The notes under the pieces: generated by a model | Seen by the model: the letters and a program-made list of their open reading frames with translations, nothing else | What the model was told of the DNA's origin: nothing | Database searches by the model: none | In this document: piece by piece, positions 12,545 to 25,279 of the stretch | Numbering within the stretch: the first letter of the stretch is position 1 | How the letters are laid out: each line of letters begins with the position of its first letter | Assembly: GCA_018873225.1 (NCBI GenBank) | Contig: JAEILZ010000001.1 | Location: forward strand, 1,798,001 to 1,862,000 | DNA length: 64,000 nucleotides | Origin: [Phialemoniopsis] sp. UDSM-2020 | Lineage: Eukaryota; Ascomycota; Sordariomycetes; Thyridiales; Thyridiaceae | Direction: 5' to 3' | Program-made: the position numbers and the translations under genes

Positions 12545-15500
12545 GGCTAAGAATGAGCTTTTTGGTCTGGCTTTCACGACCTCTGAACTCACTCACGCAT
12601 CGAAAATAGGCCATGGAATGTGTTTTATACGCATGAAAGCTGTCATCCCTTTCCTGCTTTTCTGGCCTCGTATTGTCGTCCCCCACGGAGTTGCGAGGGA
12701 CTGTTACGCATCATCGGAAGGATCTCGAACCAACATGGCGATCCATGACCAGGCCGGGTTCGCCAATAATTGCCCCAGCTGCCACTCCTGAAGCGCTCCT
12801 TCTGGGGTCGTGCATACCGTAGTACTCACATGAGATTTTCTTACTAAAGTAAGCACCGTCACCGGCCAGACTGGCAAGATGCATGATTGCCGCGGTCCTT
12901 GCCTTCAGATGGCTCCCCGGATGAGGGGGCCTGGTAGAGTGAGGCCTTTTCGGCTCCCCCCAATGAGACTTGGCGCGAGTCGAGGTGCATCTCGGCCTCA
13001 TTCTAGAGGACGTAAGGTGTTGGTGGCGTAGCCTGAAAAATTTACCGGCACTATTGATCAGCCGTCCGTGTTTGCCGTACGTGGGGAAATAAAGTCAGCT
13101 GGACAAGACATCACCGGGTTCTGACAGGTATCAGGTCGCACCGGGAGACACGGTCGAAGGACAGCAGGATCAAGGGATGGCCTACCGGGATTCCCATGAG
13201 GTTCGCGAAGTCCCTGGCATGAAGATGGAGCTTGAATAAATCAAAAGAAACGTGTCGGACATCACTCTTTAAAGAGAAATGTGTGCCGTGAGCAGCTGGA
13301 AAGATACGAAGTTTATCTAATCGAGGTCACCCATCGCACAATCGAGTTCCATATCTTCGCCTCCCAAGAGAGTCTTGGTCGTCTCTTGTGACTGAGTCCC
13401 TTCACGGAGGAAGATAAGACTACCAGATCGTAGTAGTACACCGGGTTGGCCGGTCTCAGAGGCGGCGAAAACTGAAACGAGCACGCGAGACCAACGGCAT
13501 GTGCTGAGCTGTATATCTGACACCCCCCACCTAGGGTACCGCTCAGAACTCGTTGTCTGTCAGATTCAAAGGGGGTGACAAAAGGTCTCAAATGAAGAGA
13601 CACATCCAGTCTGACACGTCAGATATCCCAGGAAATGCAGTACAATATGAAGCAGGTAAGCTGATCGTGGCTCTCCTAAAAAGCCTCCGGCTTGATGTGG
13701 AGGGCCTTGCCATGGCTCGCCCGGCGTCAACTGCTGTCAGACTGCATTGTCGGGAACAGGTGGAACACCACCACGTTGAAGAGACTGGGGTTTGCGGGGT
13801 TGTTTGTGCCATATGTCGCGCACATAAGTCGGGGAGAAGACGGCCAAGTGCTCAATGTCGTACAGCAGCTCGATCATGCACGCATGGCGAGTGCCATTGT
13901 TTTGACAGCAACAAGACGGTCTGCCTCTCTATTCGGCCTGCTCCCTCGACGGGAAAGAATCCATTTGCACGGCAAGACTTCGTATCCCACCAGAACCCAG
14001 AGGCCACGATGTCAGCCGACGCCATGGGAATTCCTAGTTGAGACATGCTTCCGTTGGACGGGGCCTTCATACGTAGTAAGTATCAGGCATCGTGGATGGC
14101 GAACATTGACATCCCACGCAGTGTCTCAGCGCGGGTAGAGCATGGAAACCGGTAAGGTTATAACGACACCAATCGCATCTCTTGTGTTGGACCTGACAAG
14201 TTGATTACAAGAAGGAAGCATCATCAGTGACCACGATGGCTGAAAGGGACGAGCCGTGTGTCTGACATCAAGGTTTAATAGGCTCGGGGATGGTTATAGT
14301 GGGCTGGTCGTATATGTCAGTGGGCTCTAGGTGCACTACCCGATGAGATCTGCGCTGTAGCTCCTCCCCAACCCTGGAGCTCCGTTCGGCTCGGCTCGTG
14401 CCCCCGGTCTCTTATTAGTCTTCACGCTCTGCCAACTTGGTAATAGTGTGTGCTAATTGAGGCGCTCTGTTTTTCAGCTGCGGATGTTCTTTGGTCATTG
14501 AACTATGTGAATGACGACCATATTTTGCAAACGCCTTCAGACTTCCGATATTAGTAAAAGGTACCACCCAAGGGTGAGTCGGGAGATCGAGAGCAAGTAT
14601 TCACGAATGATCTGCAAGCTGCTCAGAGACCTGTTTGAAGCTTGGTAGGTGCTTTAGGTACTGGTGTGAACACCACCAACTCCAACAGTCTGCAAGGTTA
14701 TCTGTTAATTCATTAAGAGGAAGAATAGCAAGCAGAGATAGAGAGTGATAGCCAGGTGCTCTATCATATTGGCAAATGCACCCCTGGCATCTCGTGCTGT
14801 CCCTGCCACGAGTCTGATACCTAATATGGAAGATCCACGACTTCTCTTTTGGGCAGGCACACACGGGAGATCCAACTCAATGCCATCGCGCGCGATCAAG
14901 ATGCTGCAACAAACACCAAGCCCCCCATGATTAACATGGCACCATGAGATCTACCTGCGTGCTTTTGCATGCTTGCTTCTTTGCTTTTGCTCGCCTGCAT
15001 GCCATGCCCCTGGGGTGATCGTGCTCAGCTCGATCGTCACTTACGAGCCATACAATTCTTCAGGCAGCCCTCTACTTCCACCATCACCAAGGTTCGCATC
15101 CAGCTTTCCCCTTCCAGCCCAGGGGACGGGATGGGGTCATGGGAATGACAGGGCTACCTCGGACATGACGGGATAAAAAGAAAGCATCTGCTGCCGTTAC
15201 TCGCAATAGCACACCAATTACGGCACTCCGCAACCTCCATCACATCTCGCCTCTGCCCTCTAGGAATGGGGGTCTGGTTACACGAAGCCACCCTCCCTGA
15301 TTCTTCGATGCACTCAATGCCTGCGTCTAGCTCGCATGTTATGCAGAGACACCTCGCCTTTTTCCCACGCTCGTATGAGTCCTTAGCCACCTAGACCGAC
15401 CGGGCATCCATGGATGGAAACGCCACGCAGCCGCCAGGCGTTCCAACCGGCCAATGCTGCACGTCGTCACGGTCAAACAACTCCCACGTCTCTTTACCTT

Positions 15501-16235
15501 TGGAGCAGCGCCCCTCCCGCTAGTCACTGTCTCCAAGGTTGGGCTGACCCTGCAGCTGTCCCTACTCCTTGCCAGCTTGTTTGGATGTTCTCTAATTTCC
15601 TCCGCATCATCTGAGCAGAACGAGCTCGAGAGCTCCCAAGATGGGCCCTTTCCAAGCACATTGCCCCTCTCGCGTCTCTCGGTGATCTCTGATCCGTATT
15701 CCAAGGGTCTAAGTGCCGTTCTCAGCTGGATCCTAACGATCGAAATACAGTTTTCCTTTTTCCTACAGCTCCCTGTTCGCTTCTTCTATATACTTGACTC
15801 CCCAGGATATTCTGTCTCTTTCTTCCATAGAGGCTTGATGGGAGCGGAACTATCTTGATAAGCGACAGCCAGATTCCCAACACAGCCTTTGCACCAGGCC
15901 CCCTCTTTACTGCAAACCCCAACCGGTGTGTTTGTCGTGAAGCAAGACTGCGATCCCCTAGCCGCAGCTAGGATAGATCCCTAACGAATACCGCCGCTTA
16001 CACCGATCACTTTTGCCATCGGAGAGGCGAGTCTAGTCGTTGACCGATCTAGCTCTCGCTTGTGGTCCCGGCACTGCAACACAGCAACACAGACTATCAG
16101 TTGGGCACCTTCCGACGTCTTACCTGTTGCACCGCTCTTGGATCCATTTTGAACCCCGGCACCCTGCCGGAACCGCACCGCGCTCGACAGCTTACGGATG
16201 GCGCATGAGTTCCAGTCTCTACAGACTATCTTGCC
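12545..16235. other. Intergenic region without a supportable gene
   Basis: About 3.7 kb between the CoA-transferase and the Zn2Cys6 gene. Overlapping ORFs of 120-160 codons exist at 13553-14138 and 15339-15858, but they run on several frames, have no domains and cannot be joined by convincing introns. CG-rich Zn2Cys6-type triplets occur close to the downstream gene. The rest is unassigned. Confidence 0.55.
16168..16175. promoter_or_regulatory. Possible Zn2Cys6 site CGG-N2-CCG
   Basis: CGGAACCG, an inverted pair of CGG triplets spaced by two bases, lies 61 bp before the ATG of the Zn2Cys6 regulator. Proteins of this family bind paired CGG triplets and some autoregulate. The match is short and could be chance. 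Confidence 0.2.
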
Positions 16236-19200
16236 ATGACTAGAGCCAAGGTTCCCGACGACAAGCGCCAGAGGACCGCGCAGGCTTGTGACTCTTGCAA
16301 AAGGCGGAAACAAAAGGCAAGTTCGCTCACTCGTTTCCTTTGCGTCGCCTTTGCATTCTGCTCAGCCTCAAGAATGGTTATTGGCCAAGTACTTGCATGG
16401 CTCTTCCGATACTTGGGATCCGCTATCTTGAAGTCCATATCGGGATGAAGGCATTATAAGCTTGAAAGAGTCACCGCTCCTGTTAGCCCTCAAGTGAGCG
16501 ACCAGAAGCATGTTCGGTGGAGTTGCGTCGCTGTTTCTGAATTTTAGACTTATGGCCTTTCCTTGTTGTCAAAGCTGGATATAACCTGGGATCCGGTCTC
16601 AGTGAAGGCTTGTGACAGGGCGAGGTGTATGTTTGCTCGAGATCATGAACAGTTTTCTAGCTGTGTCGAACTCACATTCATGATACTTTGGTCTGAGAAG
16701 ATGTTCTCCGAAGCCCACCTCCGGCATCACCAATTTTCTATCCATTTCATTCTCATCTACAAATCAACAACTTCGGCTAACGGCAACTACGCTACAGTGC
16801 GATGGGTTGAAGCAGTGTACCACTTGCGTCAAGAGAAACTTGATATGCTATTACCCTAATAACGACAATGGCCTTAGCGAAACCGGGGGATCTCCCACCA
16901 AGCGCCGCGCTATTGATACATCATCGACGTCTCCTCAGGAGCAAATTCAGTCAGTTACGACGACTTTGAAGTCCGATGAAGTAGCCACGATCCCCAAGGA
17001 CGACCAATCAGGCATTATCGAAGACTCACCGGGTGTATCCTTGACGAAAGCTGAGCCAGGTATTCAGTCATCATCTCATCTGCAGAATTTCCGTCATAGG
17101 CGGGAAGTTTCTGATCAAGCACTGGAAGCATCTTCACGGAATAGTACAATCAGTGGCCCGGATGAAGAGGCATGCCTATTTGCAATTACTCGTCTCCTTC
17201 ATGACTCGACTGGACGTCTGCGTAAGTGCAATGGTGCCCTTCAAACGGACTGGTCTTTCTAACCTGGTCGACTTCAAAGTTTACGTGGGCGACTCAGCAA
17301 ACCTGTCTTGCCTCCATCTCTTTCGGCTCTGTGTTGAGAACACAACCGGGGCTTCGCCATTTACGACGGATCCTCGACAGCGGAATATCGTCGAGAATGT
17401 TGTCTCTTTACCTTCGGATATCAAACCTCCAGCGCCACTTCCTCCTCGCCATACAGCAGAGGTTCTGGTCGAGTCGTTCTTCACTAATGTATTAAGATCT
17501 AGTCCCTGACTAAACTCTCCTTCTTTTACTGATGATACGTTTCTAGACTGTCGGCCTGATCGACATCTTTGATGAGAATGCTTTCAAGAACGCCGTTGAT
17601 GTCTGCTATTCCGACCCTCTTTCTGCAGAGCAGTCATTCATAAGCCTGCTGCATCTAGTTTTTGCCATAGGTCTTGTGCTAGCAACACCTGCAAGCGGTA
17701 CACCTGAGAGTGTGGTCATCGCTGAACTTCGATCCAAGCGATATGATATGGCAGAATTGTTCTTCAGAAGTGGAAGAGATATCGGAGATCTGTCTTCAAC
17801 TCTGCTCGATGCTGACTTTCGAGCCGTACAAGGATTGGTGTTGATCACCGTCTATATGCTCGCCACTTCTAAGCGAAACGCTGCATATGCCTACCATGGT
17901 TCGTTTCTGTCTCGGCGCTTTCCTGATCTTGTGAGGGTAAAGCTGACTTGGGACCTCAGGTATTGCAGTACGTCAGTCATTCGCACTGGGTCTTCATCGC
18001 GAAGAGGCGAGAGGCCTCTACGTCTCAACACCGCAGTACGCTTCGATCTGCAGTCTTTGGCGAAGTATCTTCATACTCGACCAGTTTCTCGCAGCATCGC
18101 TGGGGAGACCACCGGCTATATCACTCGACGACTGCCCTGAGAGCGCATTGAAGGATCCCGTGAGTAACGACCTCGCAGATACGGATCTTCACAAGATAGG
18201 CATCAATGCTTCTGTCAACAGCTGCCTCATCATAAGTACTGTACTGAGAAAGTTCTACGCCACTCGAAAGGTATCAGCAAAGACAGCCCAAGAAATCGCA
18301 AAGACTTGCATACAGTGGTCGAAGGAACTCCACCATGGACTGCATTGGCGACAAGCCTCAAAGAAGCGAATTCCACCTGCTCGAGGCATGACAATACTAC
18401 ATGTGAACCTGTTCTATTGCCATTCCGTCATTCTCGTTACTCGACCATTCTTTCTGCTCTTGTTCATAAAGCAGCAAGCGACAAGCGGCAGTTTCGAACC
18501 TCCCAAAAGTGTTCGAGTGGAGCAGTTTGCAGAGACGTGTATATCAGCCTCGTATCACACAGTGCTCATGGTGTCGACAGCATATGAAGCCGGCTACTTG
18601 CCCCAACGCAATCCGTTTGTCCTGTAAGTTACTTTTTTGATTTCATGTTTCCAGCTCTTGTTGGTATTCGCGCATGTCAACCACTGAAGCGAGCTAACAT
18701 TACTCTTCAGGTACTTCCTATTCGCCGCCTCGCTCGTTATTCTCGGCAACGAGTTCTCTTCCCTTATTCACAAAGCGGACTATTCTACCACAATCTCGAA
18801 GGCAATAGAGATTATGTCCAGCTGGTCATCTGCTGATCCTCAGGCTGAGCGCCTGCGTTGGATCCTGGTAGCGTTCCGGGATGTTGTGGCCAGGCAAGCC
18901 TCAAAGCCCAATCGCACGTTCCAGATTATGGGGAAGACTGCCACAGGCGCAATTGGCAGTTCTGATCCGGTGATGAACTTCTTCACCAATTGCGGTATTC
19001 TACGCCACCACAGTATCACATCACTGAAGCCTCCGGTGGAGTACAATGGTGTGCGGCATCATTCGCTCGACTCCCTGACTGTCCACCCGCGCGAAACTTC
19101 GGAGCCAGGCCCGTTGAGCGCTCCTCCAAGCATCACGGGCGGACCGGGTGCTGCTCCTGGGGTGGCAGGGCACTATGTGACTGCAGGAGCAGACCATGAT

Positions 19201-19464
19201 GCAAACGAAACCCTGAGCACAGAGGGCTCCTTTGATATACAAAACCTCTGGGACTGGGCGGATCCTAGTAGCGCGCAAAACATGGTGCCCACCTCATCTG
19301 CAGCAATGAGTATGGCGATCCCAGGTACGAATGGAGATGGTCAGAGGCTTGACGGGTTCCCGGGATACAATGGCTTTCAACCGACACACCCGGTAGCAAG
19401 CCACGGTTTCTATGATGGCATGCACCCAAGTGCACCATTGTATCACACGGCAGATATGGATTGA
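16236..19464 (+). CDS. Zn2Cys6 fungal-specific transcription factor
   Basis: Join 16236-16316, 16798-17221, 17280-17488, 17547-17898, 17960-18623, 18711-19464; 827 residues. The zinc cluster has cysteines at residues 18, 21, 28, 34, 37 and 44 (CDSCKRRKQK, then CDGLKQCTTC). The middle region contains YVGDSANLSCL, FFTNTVGLIDIFDE and RQSFALGLHREE, signatures of the fungal-specific transcription factor domain. The C-terminus is Gly/Pro/Ser-rich. It should act in the nucleus on paired CGG triplets. The first intron is 481 bp, starts with GC (AAAAG|GCAAGT) and ends CTACAG; the others are 58-87 bp. The stop lies 105 bp from the end of a convergent intradiol dioxygenase gene. Local regulation of aromatic-ring catabolism is a reasonable inference but is not shown. 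Confidence 0.9.
16317..16797 (+). other. 481-bp GC-AG intron inside the zinc-cluster coding region
   Basis: The exon ends CAAAAG and the intron begins GCAAGT, the preferred context for GC donors. The 3' end has CTAAC 18 bp before CTACAG. Only this join gives the contiguous cysteine spacing of a Zn2Cys6 cluster. Read through, the frame stops at 16446-16448 and yields a 70-residue protein with half a zinc cluster. I found no snoRNA, repeat or ORF with recognisable content inside it. Confidence 0.85.
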
Positions 19465-19568
19465 GCGATCATTCACACATTGGACAGCGAAATATGGCAG
19501 CAGCCGAGCAGTTAGTCCTCCAAAATTGAAGGGGTGATCTTGTCTATGGGATATATAGGTGCAAATCA

Positions 19569-20584
19569 TCAAACCCTGTCAGTTCTTTGCAACACGAAAT
19601 CGTACTCTAGCGTCCATTTCGCTCGCTCGTCCCCTTTTCGGGGGCAAAAAAGCACAACGAGATCATCTTTCACTGCGAACACTGCGTCGTTCGTGATATA
19701 ACGGTCGCGGCTATCGAATACTTGGGTCGTTAGGGTCTGGTGACTTGGGCCTGACACGATGAAGTGGATGTGTGCGGGACGATACGGGTGACGGTCCAGC
19801 ATTTTCAACAAACGACCTGCTGGACCGTCGCTCGGAATGGGATAGGGCGTAGGCCTCAGGCAATGGAAGGCATATCGCCCATGGCTATCGGTCTGAAACC
19901 GGCCACGCAGGTTCATGTCTTGCTGCTCCTCATCTTGTTGCTCATAGAGTCCGTTGGGAGCTGAGTGCCAGACATCGACTATGGCTCCTGCAACTGGTTT
20001 GCCGGTCGTGCTACTAAGCACACGTCCAAATACAAAAGCGGTATTGGCGATGGCATCTCGGTACCACGGGAGATTAGGAGTCAGATTGTGCACTATGGAA
20101 GAGCCATTGGGCAGCAGAGGTGCGTCGTTACGGTAGAAGGGCCCGAGAATGGCGGACGGTGTGGTCACTGTGTCGGATCTGTGGCATGACGTTGATGATG
20201 AGGGATTTGCAAGCAGGTTGGAGGTAATCTCGTCGACGAGGGATTCGAGTCCGAGGATATCGCATAACAGAGCCGTTTCGTTGCGCCTGTCTGTGGAGAG
20301 TTTGCCGCACTCGTTGATCTCGGAGCGGAGTTAGAACAGAATGCTACGATGTCATCTCAATACCAACATACAAATTCCACGCCTGCCATCCATTCAGAGA
20401 CTGTCAAGTTGGTTTCTCTCGCAAAGTCATGCAGATGGCGCAGGAGACTTGGCATAACCTGAGCTAGACGTCGATCTGCTTTTGGCCCAGTGGCTGCGAT
20501 GACACTCTCTGTGAAGTCGAGGTTGAAGGCGGCTTTGGCTGTGTTACCAACTTCGTCATCGCTGATGATGGCCGACGGTGCCAT
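19569..20584 (-). CDS. Intradiol ring-cleavage (catechol-type) dioxygenase
   Basis: Join complement(19569-20318, 20372-20584); 320 residues. The 53-bp intron starts GTATGT and ends CCGAG, joining VEF to INECGK. Residues about 18-105 form the N-terminal dioxygenase domain, and the C-terminal catalytic domain follows from about 125. All four non-haem Fe(III) ligands are visible: Tyr196 (NGLY), Tyr230 (PTPYPIP), His254 and His256 (RPAHIHF). Enzymes of this family cleave catechols or hydroxyquinols between the hydroxyls to give cis,cis-muconates or maleylacetate. The exact substrate cannot be read from the sequence. No signal peptide is seen, so it is probably cytosolic. It is convergent with the Zn2Cys6 gene 104 bp away, an arrangement compatible with a regulator-enzyme pair. 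Confidence 0.92.
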
Positions 20585-22426
20585 GTTGGATCAAAGTGAA
20601 CTTCAGGGATTCAGATGAGAGAGTAAAACAGATTGAGCAGAGTATCGATGCAATTGTGGCAGTTGTCCGCCGTACTGCGGCTTGGTTCATGATTATATCC
20701 TCTTGAATTTAACATCTATCTCCTACTTGATATTCAAGAAGCTCAGTGAGACATGGGGCGAGATGCAGACCGTATGAGGTCAGTATCAAGATCCACCCTG
20801 GTGGACAGAGATAGATTCTTATGTTGGGAATTACAACATTTCGAGGTAACATGGCGATAAGATGAGGCTCCGTGACTGGAGGCAGCGATGCAGATGAGCT
20901 TCACCGACATCGCACTCGCACAATCAGCCATCGGAACACGTACATCTTGCACAACCAACACAATCAAAGACAAAAATGTCGTAGTAACTCGCTTGCAGCT
21001 CTGTTTTCCAGTGGGCAGATTGCAAAATGTTGAGGATATCTCCGAATATTTCCTTCTCCAAGACCGAGTCACGGTACAACACTGTTGTTGAGATTTGGGT
21101 CATATGATCCAGAACAAATCAGTCAAGCCGCAGCTCCATAATTGCATTTTACTTTTGGGAGATGGATAATCGATACTTATGTGTTCGTACTGTGTGCAGG
21201 TGAGGCTATCTCAGATACAGTCTGACTGGATGCTGCTGAGACTGAGAGAAAGTCATGTTCTGATCAAGACTGGAGAAGCCTGCCGCATCTGAGATTAATA
21301 ATTGATACCAAACCTGTCTCAGATCCATCTGCTAACGCTCACAGATTTAATTTATTCATTAGGAAGATTCATCCTGTCTACAGTAGCGTGAGACATTGTC
21401 GTGAACTGGTCCGTCGATGCCCACGAACCTGTTCATAAGCCACTCTGCCCCCCCCCGACCCCTGATAGTGCGAGGGAGAGGAAACCGGTGAGTGTGCTAG
21501 GTAGACCTGTAAGATCCCTGCTCCGGGGACGACGAGAACATCTCCCGATGACCCGGCCTCGGTAATACGTCGTGGAACGTGAGAATGAGGAGCAGCAGCA
21601 GTAGTCACACCGCCGACATTGGGCACCTATTTCACACACATACAGAGACACACAAGGAAAAAGCAAAGTTGCGTCTTCACCGCCCAAAGAAAAAACAGAC
21701 TTCCGAATTCTGATCACAACGTGACCTACCTATCTGCCTATTTCAGTCAAAAGACGTACCATTTTCCAAACCTTGTGCCCTGCGACCGGCGCGGGAGGGG
21801 CATCTTCCGCGGTGGTTGCGCCCTCGTCTATCTTCCCCCCATTTAGGCGAATGATCGATTTTGTGGCGCCGTCCCGCGGATGGGATCTCCCATGCCTCGT
21901 GATACCAGCCCAGGTTCCAGGGATGGGGTTAGGCAACATCCTGGTGAGCAAGTTTCGAGACCTTTAGAAACACATGAAGGCTATGGGGAGGTAATTCTTG
22001 CTCCAGGGCAATGATGAGTGTGAAACACATCCGCTTTGGAAGAGTACATTGGTCTTCTCCGCACTGAGCTATATATCAAGTCGTGAGCAGTTCGAAGCGC
22101 GTACGAAGGAGGCGGATATCCGAGCTTGTCAACAAACTTAGCCAAGGAGATAGTGCCTGGGTAGATATGTGAATACCCCATCGTTCCTAAATACACCGCA
22201 ACATCTGCCCTGCATGTAAGCGATTACACAATCGTGATGTGCCCCTGATCACCGCAGACCGCCTCAGTAGGCGCCAGGTATATCCCTGCGCCCTTCAAAT
22301 CAAGAAAGCGCCAGCAAGCCACGCCCCCGCCGATATATGCACGCATGCAAGATGCTGTGAACCTTAAAAAGCCAGGAAAAAAAAAAAAAAGAGCAAAACC
22401 AGGCACTCCGGTATCGCCTGACTCTT
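20585..22426. other. Intergenic region between dioxygenase and OPT transporter
   Basis: About 1.8 kb holding the dioxygenase promoter on the left and the transporter 3' end on the right. A run of ten C near 21447 and a run of fourteen A near 22378 are the only low-complexity tracts. ORFs of at most about 110 codons occur, without domains. A C-box/D-box pair at 22011-22067 was considered and rejected. Confidence 0.55.
20667..20680. promoter_or_regulatory. Possible Zn2Cys6 site upstream of the dioxygenase
   Basis: CCGCCGTACTGCGG contains CCG-N5-CGG and CCG-N8-CGG everted triplets, 83 bp before the dioxygenase ATG on the minus strand. Everted CGG triplets are bound by some Zn2Cys6 regulators. 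A link to the neighbouring regulator is inference from position only. Confidence 0.25.
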
Positions 22427-25279
22427 TCACCACGTCTCCGGACCAAACGTCTGCCCCTGCGGGAGGACCGTCTGGATCGCCGTGTCCTGAAAGTCCATCG
22501 TGGACGTGACCACGTCGTTGCCCCACCAGCTCGGCGGGTTGATGTCGTTGAGCGTAAAGGCGAAGAAGATGACGAGCGTGCTGAGGGCCAGGCCGAGGTC
22601 GAGGCCCGACGACGTCAAAAAGTTGAGCCGGCTCCACCAGCCAAAGTGGCGCTTCCGGATCCAGTGCTGGAAGATGAAGCCCACGATGCCCCAGGAGAGG
22701 TAGTTGAGCGGACTGGCGGGCGGGATGAGGCCGGCGCCGCCAAAGATGAGCGGCGCCATGAGGAACTTGAAGGGCGACTTGGGCCACTTCCTCGCGGCGA
22801 AGTAGAAGATGATGGGCACGACGGCGCCGAGCACGAAGAAGAAGAAGAGCGCCGAATACACCTGACCTGGAGAGAACATCCGGGCCGGACCGATCAGACC
22901 CCAGATCACTGAAGCTGTAGTAGTAGAGGGACACGTCAGTACGCAAGGTTCAAAAGAACCGCAATGCAAGACATTCATACCTGAGAAGAAAACGCGTCCT
23001 CCAGGACACGTAAAGTGTTCAGGCTGGGTTGTCTCGCAAACACCGTCGATGTTGGTCAGAGCAAAGTTCAGTACGGCGATCTGGATAAAGCAGGAGAAGG
23101 TGGTCGCCACGACCTGAGCCAGGAACATGGTCCTCGGTGGGATCTTCATATAATGGCCGAACTTCAAGTCCGCCACGAATCGCAACGCTTGAGACATGGT
23201 AATGTACCCGAAAGTCTTGAATCTAGATGCGGTATCAGCTGCTATTCACCGACGTCGTGCACCAGAACTTACATCATGAGCGCCAATGGTCTTCCAGGCT
23301 GAATGTAGCCGTACACGAACTCGGTCAAGACATTGAGACCAATCTGGTTATTTGTGACCGCCTCGATGATTCCAATGGGCAGCGCGAAACCAAACGAGAT
23401 CACCACCGCAAGCAAAAATGCCCACCAAGTCAGATTGGTCGGATAAGCTAGAATGGTGATAAAGCCAAGGGCAAGCATCTATTGGGTTGACGCATCAGCT
23501 TTGCATGCATGGAGTAAGGGTCAATATTTTAAAAGAACTTACAATGGCAAAAAGGCTCATATACCACCACGTGGGAGCCTCTTTATACTTCCTCATCAAC
23601 TTCATGTGAATGTCTGGCTTCTCGCTTGTGCTATTCCGGTACTGCCTCCAGATGGTCTTGCTGTGATGCAGCCACGTGTAGATGAGTAGCGACGTGATAG
23701 CTGCAAATGATAAGCCATACGACAAGGCAAATGTGGTGCTATGTGATGGTCAACATCGAACAAAGAGGGAAGGGCCGAGTGCATCAAGACAAACCTCAAG
23801 AAAAGAGGCGAGTAATTGTGATACGCCTCTTCGTCCAGCGTAAAATCCGAGGTCAGGATGCGGCTGACGTTGTACTTGGCGCCCGTATTGTCATAGGTGC
23901 TTGAGTCGCTCATGGGCAGGAATTGAGCATACCAAGAGCCACTGTAATGCAGTACACTTGCGCCAAGGACGAAAAATGTCACAACGCCTATCGAGATGTT
24001 GGCGATGGCGTGCCTAAATGGGCGGATTCCAGTCAGTCATGCTGAGACCTTCTTCCTACGAGCAAGAGGCACTTACCACGGTGGAATCAATGGAGAGCCA
24101 ACGAAGCCGGCAATCTGAGTCCAGTCGAACGTTATCGGGAGTATCGAGAGGCCAGTAAGGCCTCCGAAGAGTTGGTTCACGACCGGGTTCTTGGGCGCTA
24201 TCCAAGTCGCAACCGCAAAAACGCTGAGAAACTGCGCGAAGAACCCCGGGATGAAGTAATACAAGAATGCACAGAGAGTCACGATGGCAAACCACCGGTA
24301 GCGTGGCATCGAGCCTCCCAGAATGGTGGGATCGTTCGGAGGGGGTCTTTCATACATGGCATTCATCAATGTCACGGCCACGAGATTTCCGGGCCAGATC
24401 ATAGCTGCCGGGTACACTAGACAGATGGTCAGTATCCAGACTGATAATTGTCAAGGTGTGTTGTCGGTACTTACCTAGGAACTTCCTCATGATGCCAGCA
24501 ATTCCATATCCAAGGGACTGCGAGGAGATAGTCAAAAGAAGCTGGAAAACCAATCCAAAGTTCTGCTTGTAAAAGACCAGTTGAGCAAGTACAATATCGG
24601 TGGCATACGCGACAGAGAAGGAGACGCTCGCCATGACGACAATGATGGTATGCTCCTTGGTGTTGAAAGGCCCGGGATTGAGCGACCAGCGGATGCCAAA
24701 GGTGGTAAACTCCCTCGCCGGCATCACCTTTGCCCAGCCATGGCCCATGGGCCAGGCAATGATTTGTGCCACTAGGGAACCGACACTGATGGACGGTTGC
24801 CTCAGGGAGAAGATGGTATTCATTGATGCTCCAGCGGTGACTAAGGTTAGTCCAATAACCCATGCTCTCACAGTGTTGCAGGGAAGGTCTTCATCGTAGT
24901 TCTTGACTGCAGCTCGTACTTCAGGGTAAGGAGAATCTTCTGTATCATGTTGCTCCGCCCGCTTGGCAGCATCCTCGTCGTCAAAACTGGTGGCAGAGTC
25001 TCGGTGGATCTCCAAGTTGTCCAAGCGAAGATCGTACTCCTCGGGCATGTTTGGATCTAAGAGAAGTTCATATTCTGATCCTTCTTCATCATCCTCGTTA
25101 GGCTTGTAGTTTCTAGACTCACCCCACATAGAGAGGCGGTTCTTCAGGTCGTCGACTGGATCAAGGTGGCGGTCAGAGGAACTGCTCAGCCTTGATGTAG
25201 TCGCCGCACCCGATACCACCTCTCGACCACTGGCCTCCGCATCTTCCTTCAGGTCTCGATCTGGATCGTGGTTTGCCAT
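22427..25279 (-). CDS. OPT-family oligopeptide transporter
   Basis: Join complement(22427-22914, 22981-23222, 23273-23478, 23543-23738, 23795-24013, 24077-24416, 24475-25279); 831 residues, seven exons, all introns 50-66 bp. The first 170 or so residues are hydrophilic, acidic and Ser-rich (SSSSDRHLDPVDD). Multiple hydrophobic segments follow. OPT signatures are present: RWSLNPGPFNTKEH carrying the conserved NPGPFN, YSPLFLSTTFALSYGL at an exon junction, and GHYMKIPPRTMF. The family imports tetra- and pentapeptides or related small peptides with protons across the plasma membrane. Which substrate is used here cannot be told. ATG at 25279 is the first in frame; the open frame continues upstream only with a TTG. 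The gene is transcribed away from the CEM1-type gene over a 1.4-kb spacer. Confidence 0.93.

Noticed and set aside
13553..14138. Two overlapping plus-strand ORFs of 162 and 148 codons
   Set aside because: No recognisable domain, different frames over the same DNA, and no convincing introns linking them to more sequence.
15339..15858. ORFs of 121 and 134 codons on opposite strands
   Set aside because: Mutually overlapping and without domains. The plus-strand one has hydrophobic stretches but nothing else to support it.
16563..16859. 98-codon ORF overlapping the transcription factor
   Set aside because: Lies mostly inside the long GC-AG intron and runs out of frame into the zinc-cluster exon.
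22011..22067. ATGATGA and CTGA 47 nt apart on the plus strand, spaced like a box C/D snoRNA
   Set aside because: The terminal stem is at most three pairs with a bulge, and the bases upstream of the D box match no rRNA segment I know.
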